Part shown: piece by piece, positions 35,169-45,500 of the stretch
Position numbering within the stretch: the first letter of the stretch is position 1
Layout: each line of letters begins with the position of its first letter
From: Erythrobacter fulvus
Lineage (GTDB): Bacteria; Pseudomonadota; Alphaproteobacteria; Sphingomonadales; Sphingomonadaceae
Direction: 5' to 3'
Length of the DNA: 64,000 bases
Assembly (NCBI RefSeq): GCF_028595285.1
Contig: NZ_JAQQXQ010000013.1
Span: 1-64,000 of the forward strand
Notes under the pieces: model-generated
What the model was told of the DNA's origin: nothing
What the model saw: the letters and a program-made list of their open reading frames with translations, nothing else
The model's database searches: none
Program-made: the position numbers and the translations under genes

Positions 35169-35810
35169 ATGGGCAAGGCTGCGAATACCGTACAGCTGCA
35201 GGAAGGGCCGGATCCGGCGGGCGCGGAACAGCGGGCCGCGCCGCGTTTCACCTTGCTGATCCGCGCCGCCAAACTGGTTTCCGCGCAGGGCGAATTCGTC
35301 TGCGTGATCCGCGACGTGTCGGAAACCGGAATCAGTGTGCGCCTGTTCCATGGCCTGCCGGGTTGCCAGCAGTTTGAGCTGCACATGCCCGCCGGGGCGG
35401 TCTATCTGGTCAACCGCGTGTGGCACCGCGACAACGAAGCCGGTTTTGCCTTCGATGCCTCGGTCGATGTCGCGCGGCTGATCAACGAATCCGGCGAATA
35501 TCCCAAGCGCGGCTTGAGGCTCGGGCTGTGCTTCCCCTTGCGCGTGACCACGCTGGCGGGGAGCTGCGAGGGGGTGGTGGAGAACCTGTCCCAGCAGGGC
35601 GCGCGGTTCGAATGCGACGCCTTGCTGGCAATCGATCAGTCGGTACGAATCGAATTGCCGGATGCGACCGGCGCGATGCGCGAGGTGCGGGCCAAGGTGC
35701 GCTGGCGGCGCGGGAAGTCTTACGGGGTGGTGTTCGACGACACGTTCACGCTCGGCGATTTCGCCCGCCTCGCCGCGCGGCTGCAAGCCCCGGCGCTACT
35801 GGAACATTAA
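35169..35810 (+). CDS. Tandem PilZ-domain protein
   Basis: A 213-aa cytoplasmic protein with two PilZ-like barrels. The first has the c-di-GMP motif R-x-x-x-R (QRAAPR, about residues 21-26) and D-x-S-x-x-G (DVSETG, about 51-56). The second has N-x-S-x-x-G (NLSQQG, about 140) but no clear R-x-x-x-R, so only the first half is likely to bind c-di-GMP. It could act as an effector for motility, adhesion or polysaccharide export. ATG at 35169 is preferred, since an upstream Met would add only a Gly/Gln-rich tail. It converges with msrB. Confidence 0.82.
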   Translation: MGKAANTVQLQEGPDPAGAEQRAAPRFTLLIRAAKLVSAQGEFVCVIRDVSETGISVRLFHGLPGCQQFELHMPAGAVYLVNRVWHRDNEAGFAFDASVDVARLINESGEYPKRGLRLGLCFPLRVTTLAGSCEGVVENLSQQGARFECDALLAIDQSVRIELPDATGAMREVRAKVRWRRGKSYGVVFDDTFTLGDFARLAARLQAPALLEH

Positions 35811-35822
35811 GTCGCGGCCCCG

Positions 35823-36320
35823 TCAGCCAAGCGTGAATGTCAGCGCCAGCCCGTTGATGCAGTGGCGCTTGCCGGTGGGCTTCGGCCCGTCCCCGAAAAT
35901 ATGGCCAAGATGTCCGCCGCAATCGGCGCAATGCACCTCGGTGCGCGGATAGCCGATCTTGTAATCGGTGCTGGTGCCCACGGCGCCCTTGTCGATCGCC
36001 TGCCAGAAGCTCGGCCAGCCGGTGCCGCTGTCATATTTGTGCTCTGACGAATAGACCGGGTTGCTGCATCCCGCACAGCGGAAAGTGCCCTTGCGCTTTT
36101 CGTTGTTGAGCGGCGAGGTGAAGGCGCGCTCCGTCCCGGCTTCGCGCAGGATGTAATATTGCCCTTTGGTCAGCACGCGGCGCCATTCGGCCTCGCTCCG
36201 GCGGACAGGAAAATTCCCGGTCTGGGCCTCGGCCACGCCGCAGGCGGTCACCAGCGGCAGGGCCGCGCCGATGCTCGCGGCAGAGAGCAGATTGCGGCGG
36301 GAAATTACGGGCGTGCGCAT
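35823..36320 (-). CDS. msrB: Tat-exported peptide-methionine (R)-S-oxide reductase
   Basis: A 165-aa protein. A twin-arginine signal (SRRNLLSAASIGAALPLV) leads into an MsrB domain with the zinc cysteines C82/C85 and C131/C134 and the catalytic Cys154 in RHCINGLAL. It reduces Met-R-sulfoxide in exported proteins and complements the lipoprotein MsrA at 21842-22525. The signal contains TACG (Cys27), so lipidation cannot be excluded. The start at 36320 puts the Arg pair at residues 8-9; another Met lies seven codons upstream. Confidence 0.93.
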   Translation of the reverse strand: MRTPVISRRNLLSAASIGAALPLVTACGVAEAQTGNFPVRRSEAEWRRVLTKGQYYILREAGTERAFTSPLNNEKRKGTFRCAGCSNPVYSSEHKYDSGTGWPSFWQAIDKGAVGTSTDYKIGYPRTEVHCADCGGHLGHIFGDGPKPTGKRHCINGLALTFTLG

Positions 36321-36397
36321 GGTGTGGTTCCGGGTCGTCATGCCTTCAAATACGCACGAAACGCCCCGGAAGTTTCACACCGATCCGCATCCTGCGT

Positions 36398-37753
36398 TCA
36401 GAAGGTCGTGACCTCGACCTCGAGCTTGCGGAAGCCGTGGACGAAATTGGCCCGCACCCGCTCGACGTCGCCCGCAACATGGACGCGCATCCGGCGCTTG
36501 TGCATTTCCTCAAGCAGAACCCGCAGCTGCAGCTCGGCCAGCCGCGCGCCGACGCAGCGGTGGATGCCGTAGCCGAACGACAGGTGCCGCCGCGCATTCT
36601 CGCGGGTGATGTCGAGCTTGTCGGGGTTGTCGAACACCTCCTCGTCGCGGTTGGCGGAGAGGTACCACAGCACCACCTTGTCGCCTTTCCTGATGGTCTG
36701 GCCGAACACCTCGGTATCCTCGGTGCAGGTGCGACGCATGTGGGCCAGCGGGGTCTGGTAGCGCAGGCATTCCTGCACCGCGTTGGGGATCAGATCGGGG
36801 TTTTCCTCGAACAGCTTTCGCTGGTCGGGGAACTTGTCCATCGCATGGATGATCCCGCTCATGGTGTTGCGGGTGGTGTCATTGCCGCCGACGATCAGCA
36901 GCACGAGATTGCCCATGAATTCCTCGGGCCGCATCTGGTTCATCGCCTCGGAGTGGAGCATCATCGAGATGAGATCGTTGCCCGGCTCCTTGTCCATCGT
37001 GCGCTCGATCCACAGCGACTGGAAATAGGCGCCCATTTCCTGAAGGAAGCTCCAGCGCATCTGGTCCATTTCGCGCACGGTGGCGAGTTCGGTGTCACCC
37101 GCCCAGTCCGACCATAGGGTCAGCAGGCGGCGGTCTTCCCACGGGAAGCCGAACAGGATCGCCAGCATTCCGGTGGTCAGTTCGATCGAGACCTTGTCGA
37201 CCCAGTCGAACACCTCGCCGCGCGGCAGGCTGTCCAGCAGATCACCGGTGCGCTGACGGATTTCAGCTTCCATGTCGGTGACTGCCGAAGGCGTGAACTT
37301 GGGCGCGACGGTGCGGCGCTGGCCGGTGTGCTGCGGGCGGTCCATGGCGATGAACATCGGCAGCTCGCGGGTGTCGATGCCAGAGGCTGCAGCCTCTTCC
37401 TCGGTCAGGCGGTTGAGAATCGTGATCCCGCCATATTCCCAGCTCGACGAGAAGGTTTCAGGCAGCGCTTCGATATGCTGGATCGCCTTGTGGCCCACCA
37501 CCGCCCAATAGGGGCCGAGCGGGCTTTCAGGGATGTAGTGCAGCTGGCCGGCCTTGCGCATCTCGGCGAAGATCGGTTGCCAGGTATCCTCGAAATAGAT
37601 GTCGGAGCGGCTGACGTCCCACGGGTGCGTGTGTTCAAGCCGCTGTTCGGGATGCGCGGCGAAATGCGCCTTCAGGGCATCGTAAGCGGTCGGTTCGCGG
37701 CGCACCTGAGGGCGCTGCACACCCGGGTTTGCTGGGGGCGCGATTGTAGCCAT
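36398..37753 (-). CDS. Cytochrome P450, CYP153-like
   Basis: A 451-aa P450 with I-helix LLIVGGNDTTRN (about residue 284), the E-x-x-R helix ECLRY (about 328) and heme-ligand loop FGYGIHRCVG (Cys near 398). The segment LPMFIAMDRPQHTGQRRTV (about 130) and the heme-loop sequence fit the CYP153 alkane/fatty-acid terminal hydroxylases common in marine Sphingomonadales. It would need a ferredoxin and a ferredoxin reductase. A reductase-type flavoprotein is encoded at 41236-42480, but no ferredoxin gene is seen in the window. It is monocistronic, with about 100 nt on the 5' side. Confidence 0.87.
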   Translation of the reverse strand: MATIAPPANPGVQRPQVRREPTAYDALKAHFAAHPEQRLEHTHPWDVSRSDIYFEDTWQPIFAEMRKAGQLHYIPESPLGPYWAVVGHKAIQHIEALPETFSSSWEYGGITILNRLTEEEAAASGIDTRELPMFIAMDRPQHTGQRRTVAPKFTPSAVTDMEAEIRQRTGDLLDSLPRGEVFDWVDKVSIELTTGMLAILFGFPWEDRRLLTLWSDWAGDTELATVREMDQMRWSFLQEMGAYFQSLWIERTMDKEPGNDLISMMLHSEAMNQMRPEEFMGNLVLLIVGGNDTTRNTMSGIIHAMDKFPDQRKLFEENPDLIPNAVQECLRYQTPLAHMRRTCTEDTEVFGQTIRKGDKVVLWYLSANRDEEVFDNPDKLDITRENARRHLSFGYGIHRCVGARLAELQLRVLLEEMHKRRMRVHVAGDVERVRANFVHGFRKLEVEVTTF

Positions 37754-37856
37754 GTCTCTCTCCCGTCCGGCGACCTCGTCCTGAAGGGTCGCTCTGGTCC
37801 GAATCGCATCCTGCCCTAACTGACAGCGATGTCAATAGTGGGTTGCGAAACGGAAC

Positions 37857-39137
37857 CTATTCAGCCGGTTCGGCCGTGCCGGAGTTGCGGCGGGCGAACC
37901 AGCCGCGGCACACGCGGCCGGCACCGCCCGACTTCATCACCCGCTTGCGGAACAGCAGCGATCCGCCCTTCACCAGCGCCAGCACCGCCAGTGCCTGCCA
38001 TGCCAGAGCCAGCGCATGGGTCCACAGCTGCGGCTCCATCGCCGCACGCGCCAGCATCGCGAAGGGCGAGGATAGCGGGAAGACAATCGCCGCCATCTCC
38101 AGCCCCGAACCCGGCTGCTTGATAGTGTAGGCGGCAAGGAAGAACACCATCAGCTGCATCATCGTCACCGGCATCGACAGCGTCTGCACCTCGCGCACGG
38201 TATTGGCCATCGCCCCGATGGTCAGGAACAATGCGCCGAGCAGCAGATAGGCCATCGCGAAATAGGTGATGCCGAGCGCGATGAATAACGGCCAGCCGAC
38301 CGCAGGCGCGGGCAGGCGTGCAGGATCGAAACCGCTGGTGGCGGTGATCGCATCGCTGCCCACGCTCCACATCGCGAATCCTGCAAGGCCCCACACGGCG
38401 ATGCCGACGAAGGACACGCCAAGCATGGCGAACAGCTTGCCCGTGAACACTGCATCCATCGGGATCGCCGCGGCAAGGATTTCGATGATCTTGTTGGCCT
38501 TTTCCTCGACAAGATTGGACAGCACCATCCCGGCAAGCAGCATCGTCAGCAGGAACAGTAGCATCTGCGCGACCTGCGCGGTCTGGATCCGGCTGGAACG
38601 TTCCGCGGCGGCGCTGGTGGTGACGATCGCTTGCGCCACTTCGGGGAAGGCGGTCGGCTCGGCGCTTTGTGCATGGCCCGCGATCAGCCCGACCGGGCCC
38701 TGCCAGCGGCGCACCTGCCCTTCGGTGCCGACCAGTTCGGGGCGGGCAAGCGTGCCGGTGAGGATGGCGGCGTAATTGCCGCGCCGCGCTTCCATGAAAG
38801 CCCGCGCATCGAAATCGGGATCGCCTGCTGCCTCGGGCACGTCGCGCAAGGCGGGCAGGGCGCCGCCCAGTTGCGGGATCAGACGCTGGCCCGCCGCCCG
38901 CATCGCCGCGTTTTCCTGCGGCGACATGGCAAGCCCGACCTCGACGCTCACCGACTCGCGTTGCACCTCGCCGCCGATCGCGCCCGCAAGCCCGCCGACG
39001 AATACCGGAAACAGCGGCCCCAGCAGGAAGAACAGGAAGGCGCGGCTCAGCAGCACGGCCAGAAAATCGCGCCGGGCGATGACCCATGCGGCTTCAAATG
39101 CGGAAAGCCGCGGACGGAGGGTTTCTGCCGGGTTCAT
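37857..39137 (-). CDS. ABC-2 type exporter permease (NatB-like)
   Basis: A 426-aa protein with one N-terminal helix (about residues 28-50), a long extracytoplasmic loop (about 55-185) and five or six C-terminal helices, the layout of NatB/ABC-2 permeases. The segment NLVEEKANKIIEILAAAIPMDAVFTGK is a coupling loop typical of this group. It pairs with the ATPase gene directly upstream, whose stop codon it overlaps (ATGA, 39134-39137). The substrate (Na+, drug or lipid) is not readable from sequence. Confidence 0.85.
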   Translation of the reverse strand: MNPAETLRPRLSAFEAAWVIARRDFLAVLLSRAFLFFLLGPLFPVFVGGLAGAIGGEVQRESVSVEVGLAMSPQENAAMRAAGQRLIPQLGGALPALRDVPEAAGDPDFDARAFMEARRGNYAAILTGTLARPELVGTEGQVRRWQGPVGLIAGHAQSAEPTAFPEVAQAIVTTSAAAERSSRIQTAQVAQMLLFLLTMLLAGMVLSNLVEEKANKIIEILAAAIPMDAVFTGKLFAMLGVSFVGIAVWGLAGFAMWSVGSDAITATSGFDPARLPAPAVGWPLFIALGITYFAMAYLLLGALFLTIGAMANTVREVQTLSMPVTMMQLMVFFLAAYTIKQPGSGLEMAAIVFPLSSPFAMLARAAMEPQLWTHALALAWQALAVLALVKGGSLLFRKRVMKSGGAGRVCRGWFARRNSGTAEPAE

Positions 39138-40144
39138 GCGCGTTCCTCCGCCTGATCTGCCTCGAGCTGGCGCGCGGCCGCCTCGCCCGCGATCGCGACG
39201 AAAGCATCGTGCAGCCCCGCACGTTCGATCGACAGCGACAGGATCCCCGCCTCGCCTTCGATCAACCGGCGCAGCAGCGGCTCAACCCCGGTTTCGGGCA
39301 GCGGGAACTGGAAGAAATCGCCGTTGCGGCGGGTCTCGGGCGGCAGGGCGGAAAGCCACGCCCCCTCGCGCGCTCGCGTCTCCAGCCGCACCTGCGCCGG
39401 AATCCGGTCGCGCGCCGACTCGACGCTGCCGGCATAGGGAACCTTGCCCCCGGCGATGATCGCCACGCCTTCACACAGACGTTCGGCATGGTGGATCACA
39501 TGGGTCGAGAAAATCACCGTCACGCCTTCGTCCGCCAGCGCACGGATCATCATTTCAAGCTTGCCTTGATTGATCGCATCGAGGCCCGAAAACGGCTCGT
39601 CCAGCACCACCAGCTTCGGGCGGTGGACCAGCGTGCCGAGCAGCTGCACGGTCTGCGCCATGCCCTTGGACAGCTGGCGGATCTGGCGATCCGCGGCGTG
39701 CCCCAGGCCGTGGCGTTCAAGCAGTTCGACCGCGCGCCTGCGCCCTTCCTTCAGCGGCAATCCGCGCAGCGCGCCCATGAAGGCGATGGCGTCTATCGCC
39801 TTCATTGCCGGATAGAGCCCGCGTTCTTCGGGCAGGTAGCCGATCAGGCGGCCGATATCGTGCGGACGATCATGCCCGAACACGCGGCGCACGCCTTCAT
39901 CCGGATCGATGATGCCCAGCAGCATGCGCAGCGTCGTGGTCTTGCCCGCGCCGTTCGGCCCGAGCACCCCGTAGATCGCGCCTTCGGGCACGGAGATGTC
40001 CACGCCGTCCACCGCGCGGGTGCCGTCGAAGCTTTTCACCAGCCCCTTGGCCTCGATTGCCAGCGGGCGCGCATCATCGGGAATGGTGGTGAAACCCGTC
40101 CCGCGATTGCCCGGAAGATTCTGTTCGCTTACCGCCATGTCCAT
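39134..40144 (-). CDS. ABC-2 transporter ATPase (NatA-like)
   Basis: A 336-aa ATPase with Walker A GPNGAGKTT (about residue 62), Q-loop region IGYLPEERGLYP, signature LSKGMAQ (about 147), Walker B LVVLDEPFSGLD (about 168) and H-loop IFSTHVIHHAE. The YLPEERGLY motif is characteristic of the DUF4162-containing NatA-like group, and the C-terminal about 100 residues form that extra domain. It partners with the permease downstream. The start may be at the first ATG or the third codon, which is also ATG. queG is divergent 46 nt away. Confidence 0.9.
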   Translation of the reverse strand: MDMAVSEQNLPGNRGTGFTTIPDDARPLAIEAKGLVKSFDGTRAVDGVDISVPEGAIYGVLGPNGAGKTTTLRMLLGIIDPDEGVRRVFGHDRPHDIGRLIGYLPEERGLYPAMKAIDAIAFMGALRGLPLKEGRRRAVELLERHGLGHAADRQIRQLSKGMAQTVQLLGTLVHRPKLVVLDEPFSGLDAINQGKLEMMIRALADEGVTVIFSTHVIHHAERLCEGVAIIAGGKVPYAGSVESARDRIPAQVRLETRAREGAWLSALPPETRRNGDFFQFPLPETGVEPLLRRLIEGEAGILSLSIERAGLHDAFVAIAGEAAARQLEADQAEERA

Positions 40145-40190
40145 GCCTTACGCGGTTAGCGCGCCAGATTAAACGGGAGCCTCCCCAAGT

Positions 40191-41243
40191 ATGGTTAATG
40201 CCGCTGAAACAGCAGGCCTTAACGAAAGGATCGCAGCCCAGGCGCGCGCGCTGGGCTTTGCCGCCTGCGGTTTTGCGGGCGCGGGCGAAGACCCGCTGCG
40301 CAGCGCCCGGCTGGAACAATGGCTGGGCGAGGGGCATCACGGCAGCATGGAATGGATGGAGACGCGGCTTGACCACCGGCGTTCGCCGCAGGGGCTGTGG
40401 CCGGAAGCCCGCAGCGTCATCGCGCTCGGCATGAGTTATGCCCCCGCGCATGATCCGCTGGCACTGGAAGATTCGTCCGAACACGCGCGGATTTCGGTCT
40501 ATGCGCAGGGGCGCGACTATCACGATGTCGTCAAGAAGCGCCTGAAGGCGCTCGCCCGTTGGTTGGTGGAGCAAGAGCCCGAAGCGCAGGTGAAGGTCTT
40601 TGTCGACACCGCGCCGGTGATGGAAAAACCGCTGGGCGAGGCGGCGGGGATCGGCTGGCAGGGCAAGCACACCAACCTCGTCAGCCCGACCCATGGCAGC
40701 TGGCTGTTTCTGGGCGCAATCTACACCACGTTGGAACTTGCCCCGGCGCAAGCCCATCGCGACCAGTGCGGTTCGTGCCGCGCCTGCCTTGATGCCTGCC
40801 CGACAGATGCCTTCCCCGCACCCTACAGGCTCGATGCGCGTCGCTGCATTTCCTACCTCACCATCGAGCACAAGGGGCCAGTGGCGGAGGAATTCCGCAG
40901 TATGCTGGGCAACCGCATTTACGGCTGCGACGATTGCCTTGCAGTGTGCCCGTGGAACAAGTTCGCTTCCGAAGCCCAGGCGATCCGCGAATTCCTGCCC
41001 CGCGCCGAACTGGTCGCGCCGCGCCTTGGGGAGCTGCTGGCATTGGACGATGCGGGCTTCCGCGCGCTGTTCTCGGGCTCTCCGATCAAGCGGATCGGGC
41101 GCAACCGGTTTGTGAGGAACTGCCTCTACGCGGCGGGCAATAGCGGCAATGCGGCGCTGATCCCGCAGGTTGAGGCGCTGACGGGTGATCCCGATGCAGT
41201 CGTGGCCGAGGCCGCAGATTGGGCGCTGGCAAGGCTCAGATAA
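40191..41243 (+). CDS. queG: Epoxyqueuosine reductase QueG
   Basis: A 350-aa enzyme for the last step of queuosine synthesis in tRNA, a cobalamin and iron-sulfur protein. Fe-S motifs: [16 protein letters not shown] (about residues 184-200) and [13 protein letters not shown] (about 246-258), two 4Fe-4S clusters. The cobalamin-binding N-terminal half includes [12 protein letters not shown] and [25 protein letters not shown] precedes the ATG. Its 3' end overlaps the convergent flavoprotein gene by eight bases. Confidence 0.95.
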   Translation: MVNAAETAGLNERIAAQARALGFAACGFAGAGEDPLRSARLEQWLGEGHHGSMEWMETRLDHRRSPQGLWPEARSVIALGMSYAPAHDPLALEDSSEHARISVYAQGRDYHDVVKKRLKALARWLVEQEPEAQVKVFVDTAPVMEKPLGEAAGIGWQGKHTNLVSPTHGSWLFLGAIYTTLELAPAQAHRDQCGSCRACLDACPTDAFPAPYRLDARRCISYLTIEHKGPVAEEFRSMLGNRIYGCDDCLAVCPWNKFASEAQAIREFLPRAELVAPRLGELLALDDAGFRALFSGSPIKRIGRNRFVRNCLYAAGNSGNAALIPQVEALTGDPDAVVAEAADWALARLR

Positions 41244-42480
41244 GGTCCTTCAGCGGCACTTCGGGATCGGCCAGCAGAGCGGCATCGATCCTGCCCGCCC
41301 CGCTTTCCAGCAATTTTCGCGCCTGCACATAATCCTTCATCGTGCCTACGCAGTCGAAAGCGATGGGCTTGCCGTCGCGCAGATAGACCACGGTGAATTT
41401 CCGCGTCGCCGGATCGCCGCGCAGGATCGTCTGGTCAAAACCGAGGCTGAGGCCGGCTGTCTGCAGCTTCAGATCATACTGGTTCGACCAGAACCACGGC
41501 AGCGCGTTGTAGGGCTCTTTCTCGCCCATGATCGCCTTGGCCACGGTGTTCGCCATGTCATGCGCGTTCTGCACCGATTCCAGCCGGATGACGGCATTGT
41601 CGGCATAGGGGTTGGCGTGGGCGGCGCAGTCGCCGATGGCGTAGACATCGTCCAGCGTGGTGCGGCAGCAGAAATCGACGTCGACCCCGTTCGATCCCGC
41701 CGCGCCCGCCGCGATCAGCGGAGCGACGGCAGGGACGATGCCGATGCCGACCACCACCATGTCGCACGGCACCTCCTCGCCATTGTCGAGCCGCACACCG
41801 GTGACCTTGCCCTGATCCTCGCCCAGCACCGCGCTAACGCCGGTTTCGAGCCGCACGTCGACGCCTTGCCGGCGGTGTTCCTCGGCATAGAAGGCGGACA
41901 ATTCCTCGCCCGCCACGCGTGCAAGCAGGCGGGGCAGCATCTCGACCAGCACGACCTCGCAGCCGAGCTTGCGCAGCACCGCCGCTGCTTCGAGCCCGAT
42001 ATAGCCGCCGCCGATCACCACGGCGCGCCTCGCGCCGCCGGACAATGCCTGCATCATCGCATCGGCGTCGGACTTGTCGCGCACGTAGAATACGCCCGGC
42101 AACACCGCGCCCGGCACCGGCAGGCGGCGCGGATCGCCGCCGCCCGACCAGATCAGCTTGCGGTAGGTCACCGTGCTGCCGTCCGACAGGGTGATGCGGT
42201 GCGCGTGAGGATCAATCGCGGTCACAGCCGCGCCCAGCTTCAGATCGATGCCCTTGTCCGCCCAGAACTTTTCGGGCCGGATCATGATCCGTTCGAAGCC
42301 TTTGTCGCCGGCGAGATATTCCTTCGACAGCGGCGGGCGCTCGTATGGCGGCGCGTCGTCGCGTCCGATCATCAGGATCGAGCCCTCGTGCCCCTGCTGG
42401 CGCAGCGCGATTGCCGCCTGCGCACCGCCGTGGCCGGTGCCGACGATGACGATGTCGGCGTGGTCGGTGGTAGATGTCAT
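41236..42480 (-). CDS. FAD-dependent oxidoreductase, ferredoxin-reductase type
   Basis: A 414-aa flavoprotein with an FAD-binding G-x-G-x-x-G ([11 protein letters not shown], about residues 14-24), an NAD-binding motif ([12 protein letters not shown], about 155-166) and a second FAD contact [12 protein letters not shown] (about 285). The C-terminal reductase domain is present. It matches the ferredoxin/putidaredoxin/rubredoxin reductase family feeding electrons to P450s or dioxygenases. ATG at 42480 is preceded by AAGG; a longer frame exists. It could serve the P450 at 36398-37753, about 4 kb away, but this is inference. Confidence 0.87.
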   Translation of the reverse strand: MTSTTDHADIVIVGTGHGGAQAAIALRQQGHEGSILMIGRDDAPPYERPPLSKEYLAGDKGFERIMIRPEKFWADKGIDLKLGAAVTAIDPHAHRITLSDGSTVTYRKLIWSGGGDPRRLPVPGAVLPGVFYVRDKSDADAMMQALSGGARRAVVIGGGYIGLEAAAVLRKLGCEVVLVEMLPRLLARVAGEELSAFYAEEHRRQGVDVRLETGVSAVLGEDQGKVTGVRLDNGEEVPCDMVVVGIGIVPAVAPLIAAGAAGSNGVDVDFCCRTTLDDVYAIGDCAAHANPYADNAVIRLESVQNAHDMANTVAKAIMGEKEPYNALPWFWSNQYDLKLQTAGLSLGFDQTILRGDPATRKFTVVYLRDGKPIAFDCVGTMKDYVQARKLLESGAGRIDAALLADPEVPLKDLI

Positions 42481-42563
42481 TGCCTGCCTATGCCCTTCCG
42501 GCTGCTTTGGGCCTTTGATGTGCCGCAAACAGCCGGAGGGTCAACCCGCCAGAAGGAAGAGTG

Positions 42564-45500
42564 CTACCGTTCGAGCAGATTGCGCGCCTGACTGGCGATC
42601 TGGGCCAGCATTGCCGGGCCAACCGGCGGGCGGGCCTGTGCGCGGGCGACCATGCTGCGGAACTGCACCACCGCGCCGGCATTGCGATCCGACCATTCGT
42701 CCACCCGTGCGCGGGGATCGTCCTTACCGGTCTTGCGTTTCATCAGACGACGCAGGAAATCGAGCCGCATCTGCTGGAAATCGCGCGCGAGGCCGGACAC
42801 CAGCAACCGGTCCCACACGTCGGACGGCGACATGTGCGCGGCGATGCCCTGCGCCCAGTCGAGCCCCAGCCGTCCGCCGATATCGGTGAAAGCGTGGGTC
42901 AGCAGCTTGGCGTCGATCCCGGTTTCCAGCGCCAGTTTGGCAAGGCCCACCGCTCCGTCGAAATCGAACAGGTTGGCGACCCGCGCCGCCAGCGCATCGG
43001 TCGCTCCGGCGGCAACGAAGCTCTGCCGCAGCTCGCGCGAACGCGCCCGCGGTTCGGCGGCGAGCAATTCCTCGCGCGCGGCGGCAAGCAGACCGACCCC
43101 GGTTTCCAGCTCGCCGATCATGGTGCCCGCCGCGACCTTGCCGGATGCCGTGCGCAGCACGTCGGACATGAGGTTGCCCACCGCCGCTGCCAACCGATCG
43201 AACAGCGCGAGGCGCGCGGCTTCGGGGATCGCGGCCTCGTCAAGCTCGCGCCACAGCGCATCGAGCCCGAACAGCCGCTCGGCCACCACGAAAGCACCCG
43301 CGACTTCGGCAAGGCCGACGCCTTCTTCCTCCGCCAGCTCAAAAGGATGCACCATGCCCAGCCGGTTGACGATGCGGTTGGCAAGGCTGGTCGCGATCAT
43401 CTCGCGCCGCAGGCGGTGGCTACGGATCTGCGCGGCGAAAGGCTTGCGCATCGCGGTGGGGAAGCGGGCCAGCAGCATCGGCTCCAGCACCGGATCGTCG
43501 GCCAGACTGCTCGCCTCGATCGCGTCCTGCAGCGCCAGCTTGGCCGAAGACAGCAGCACCGCCAGTTCGGGACGGGTCAGACCATGGCCGTCGGCGGCGC
43601 GGCGCATCAGCGTCTCGCCGTCGGCCAGCCCTTCGGTGCGACGGTCGAAATCGCTGATTTCCTCCAGCCGCTCGATCAGACGGACGTAGGACGCCGTCGC
43701 GGTGGCTCCCCCGGTCTCGGCAACAGACAGCGCCAGTGCCTGCAAGCGGTTGTCCTCGAGCACGATCTCGCCGACCTCGTCGGTCATCGCGGCGAGCAGC
43801 GTGTTGCGCTTCTTTTCGGTCAGCTTGCCTTCGCGCAGCGCCGCGGCGAGCGCGATCTTGATGTTGACCTCGTTGTCCGAACAATCGACCCCGGCCGAAT
43901 TGTCGATGAAGTCGGTGTTGATGCGTCCGCCATTGAGCGAGAAGGCGATGCGCCCGGCCTGCGTCACGCCAAGGTTCGCGCCCTCGCCGATCACCCGCGC
44001 ACCGACTTCGCCTGCATCGATGCGCAAGCCGTCATTGGCCGGATCGCCGACCTGGATGTTGTTTTCCTGGGGCGCCTTCACATAGGTGCCGATCCCGCCG
44101 AACCACAACAGGTCCACCTGCGCGCGCAGGATCGCGGAGATCAGCGCCTCAGGCTCGATCTCCTTGTCGGCGATGCCCAGCAATTCGCGCGCCTGCTTCG
44201 ACAGCTTGATGCTCTTCGAAGCGCGGGAGAACACCCCGCCGCCCTTGGAAATCAGCGCCTTGTCGTAATCCTCCCAGCTTGAACGCGGCAGTTCGAACAT
44301 GCGCTTGCGCTCTTTCCAGCTGGCCAGCGGATCGGGCGAGGGATCGATGAAGATGTGGCGGTGATCGAAGGCCGCGACCAGCTTTATCGCCTTGGACAGC
44401 AGCATGCCGTTGCCGAACACGTCGCCCGACATGTCGCCGCAGCCCGCGACGGTGATGCTGTCCTTCTGGACGTCGATCCCCATCTCGCGGAAGTGGCGCT
44501 GCACCGAAACCCACGCGCCGCGCGCGGTGATGCCCATCGCCTTGTGGTCATACCCGTTCGATCCGCCGCTGGCGAAGGCATCGTCCAGCCAGAAGGCGCG
44601 CGATTGGGCGATGCCGTTGGCGATGTCGGAGAAGGTCGCGGTGCCCTTGTCGGCGGCGACCACGAAATAGGGGTCTTCCCCGTCGGTCACGGTCACGCCC
44701 TTGGGATGGACGACTTTGCCCTCGACGATGTTGTCGGTCACCGACAGCAGCGTGCGGATGAAAATCTCGTAGGACGCACGGCCCTCGGCGGCCCAGGCTT
44801 CGCGGTCGAGCGCAGGGGATGGCAGCTGCTTGGGATAGAACCCGCCCTTCGCGCCGGTCGGCACGATGACGGCGTTCTTCACCCGCTGCGCCTTCATCAG
44901 TCCGAGGATCTCGGTGCGGAAGTCGTCGCGCCGGTCCGACCAGCGAAGCCCGCCGCGCGCCACCGCGCCCGAACGCAGGTGAATACCCTCGACCCGGGTC
45001 GAATAGACGAATATCTCGCGCCACGGCACCGGCTTGGGAAGGTTCGGCACAAGGTGGCTCTCGAGCTTGAACGCCAGTGCCTCGGCGGCGGCGGGGGCAA
45101 AGGCATTGGTGCGCAGCACCGCGCCCACTACCGCACGATAAAGGCGCAGCAGACGGTCGTCGTTAATCGCCGTGACTTTCGCGAGGCCGCGGGTGAAGGC
45201 GGCTTGCGCGGCGGCAAAAGCCTCCTCGCGGTCGCCTGCGAAGGCCGGATCGTGACGCGCGACGAACAGATCGATCATTGCCCGCGTCACCTGCGGCGCG
45301 CCAACCAGCGCGTCGACGACGGTGTAGATAGTGTAGCTGACCCCGGTCTGGCGCAGGTAGCGGTAGATCGCGCGCAGCCAATTCGCCTCGCGCGGGGTAA
45401 GCCCGGTGGCAGCGACCAGCCGGTTGAAGGGATCATCCTCGGCCGCGCCGTTGGACACGTCGGCCATGGCCTGTTCGATCAGCTCCGCGCGCGCCAGCAG

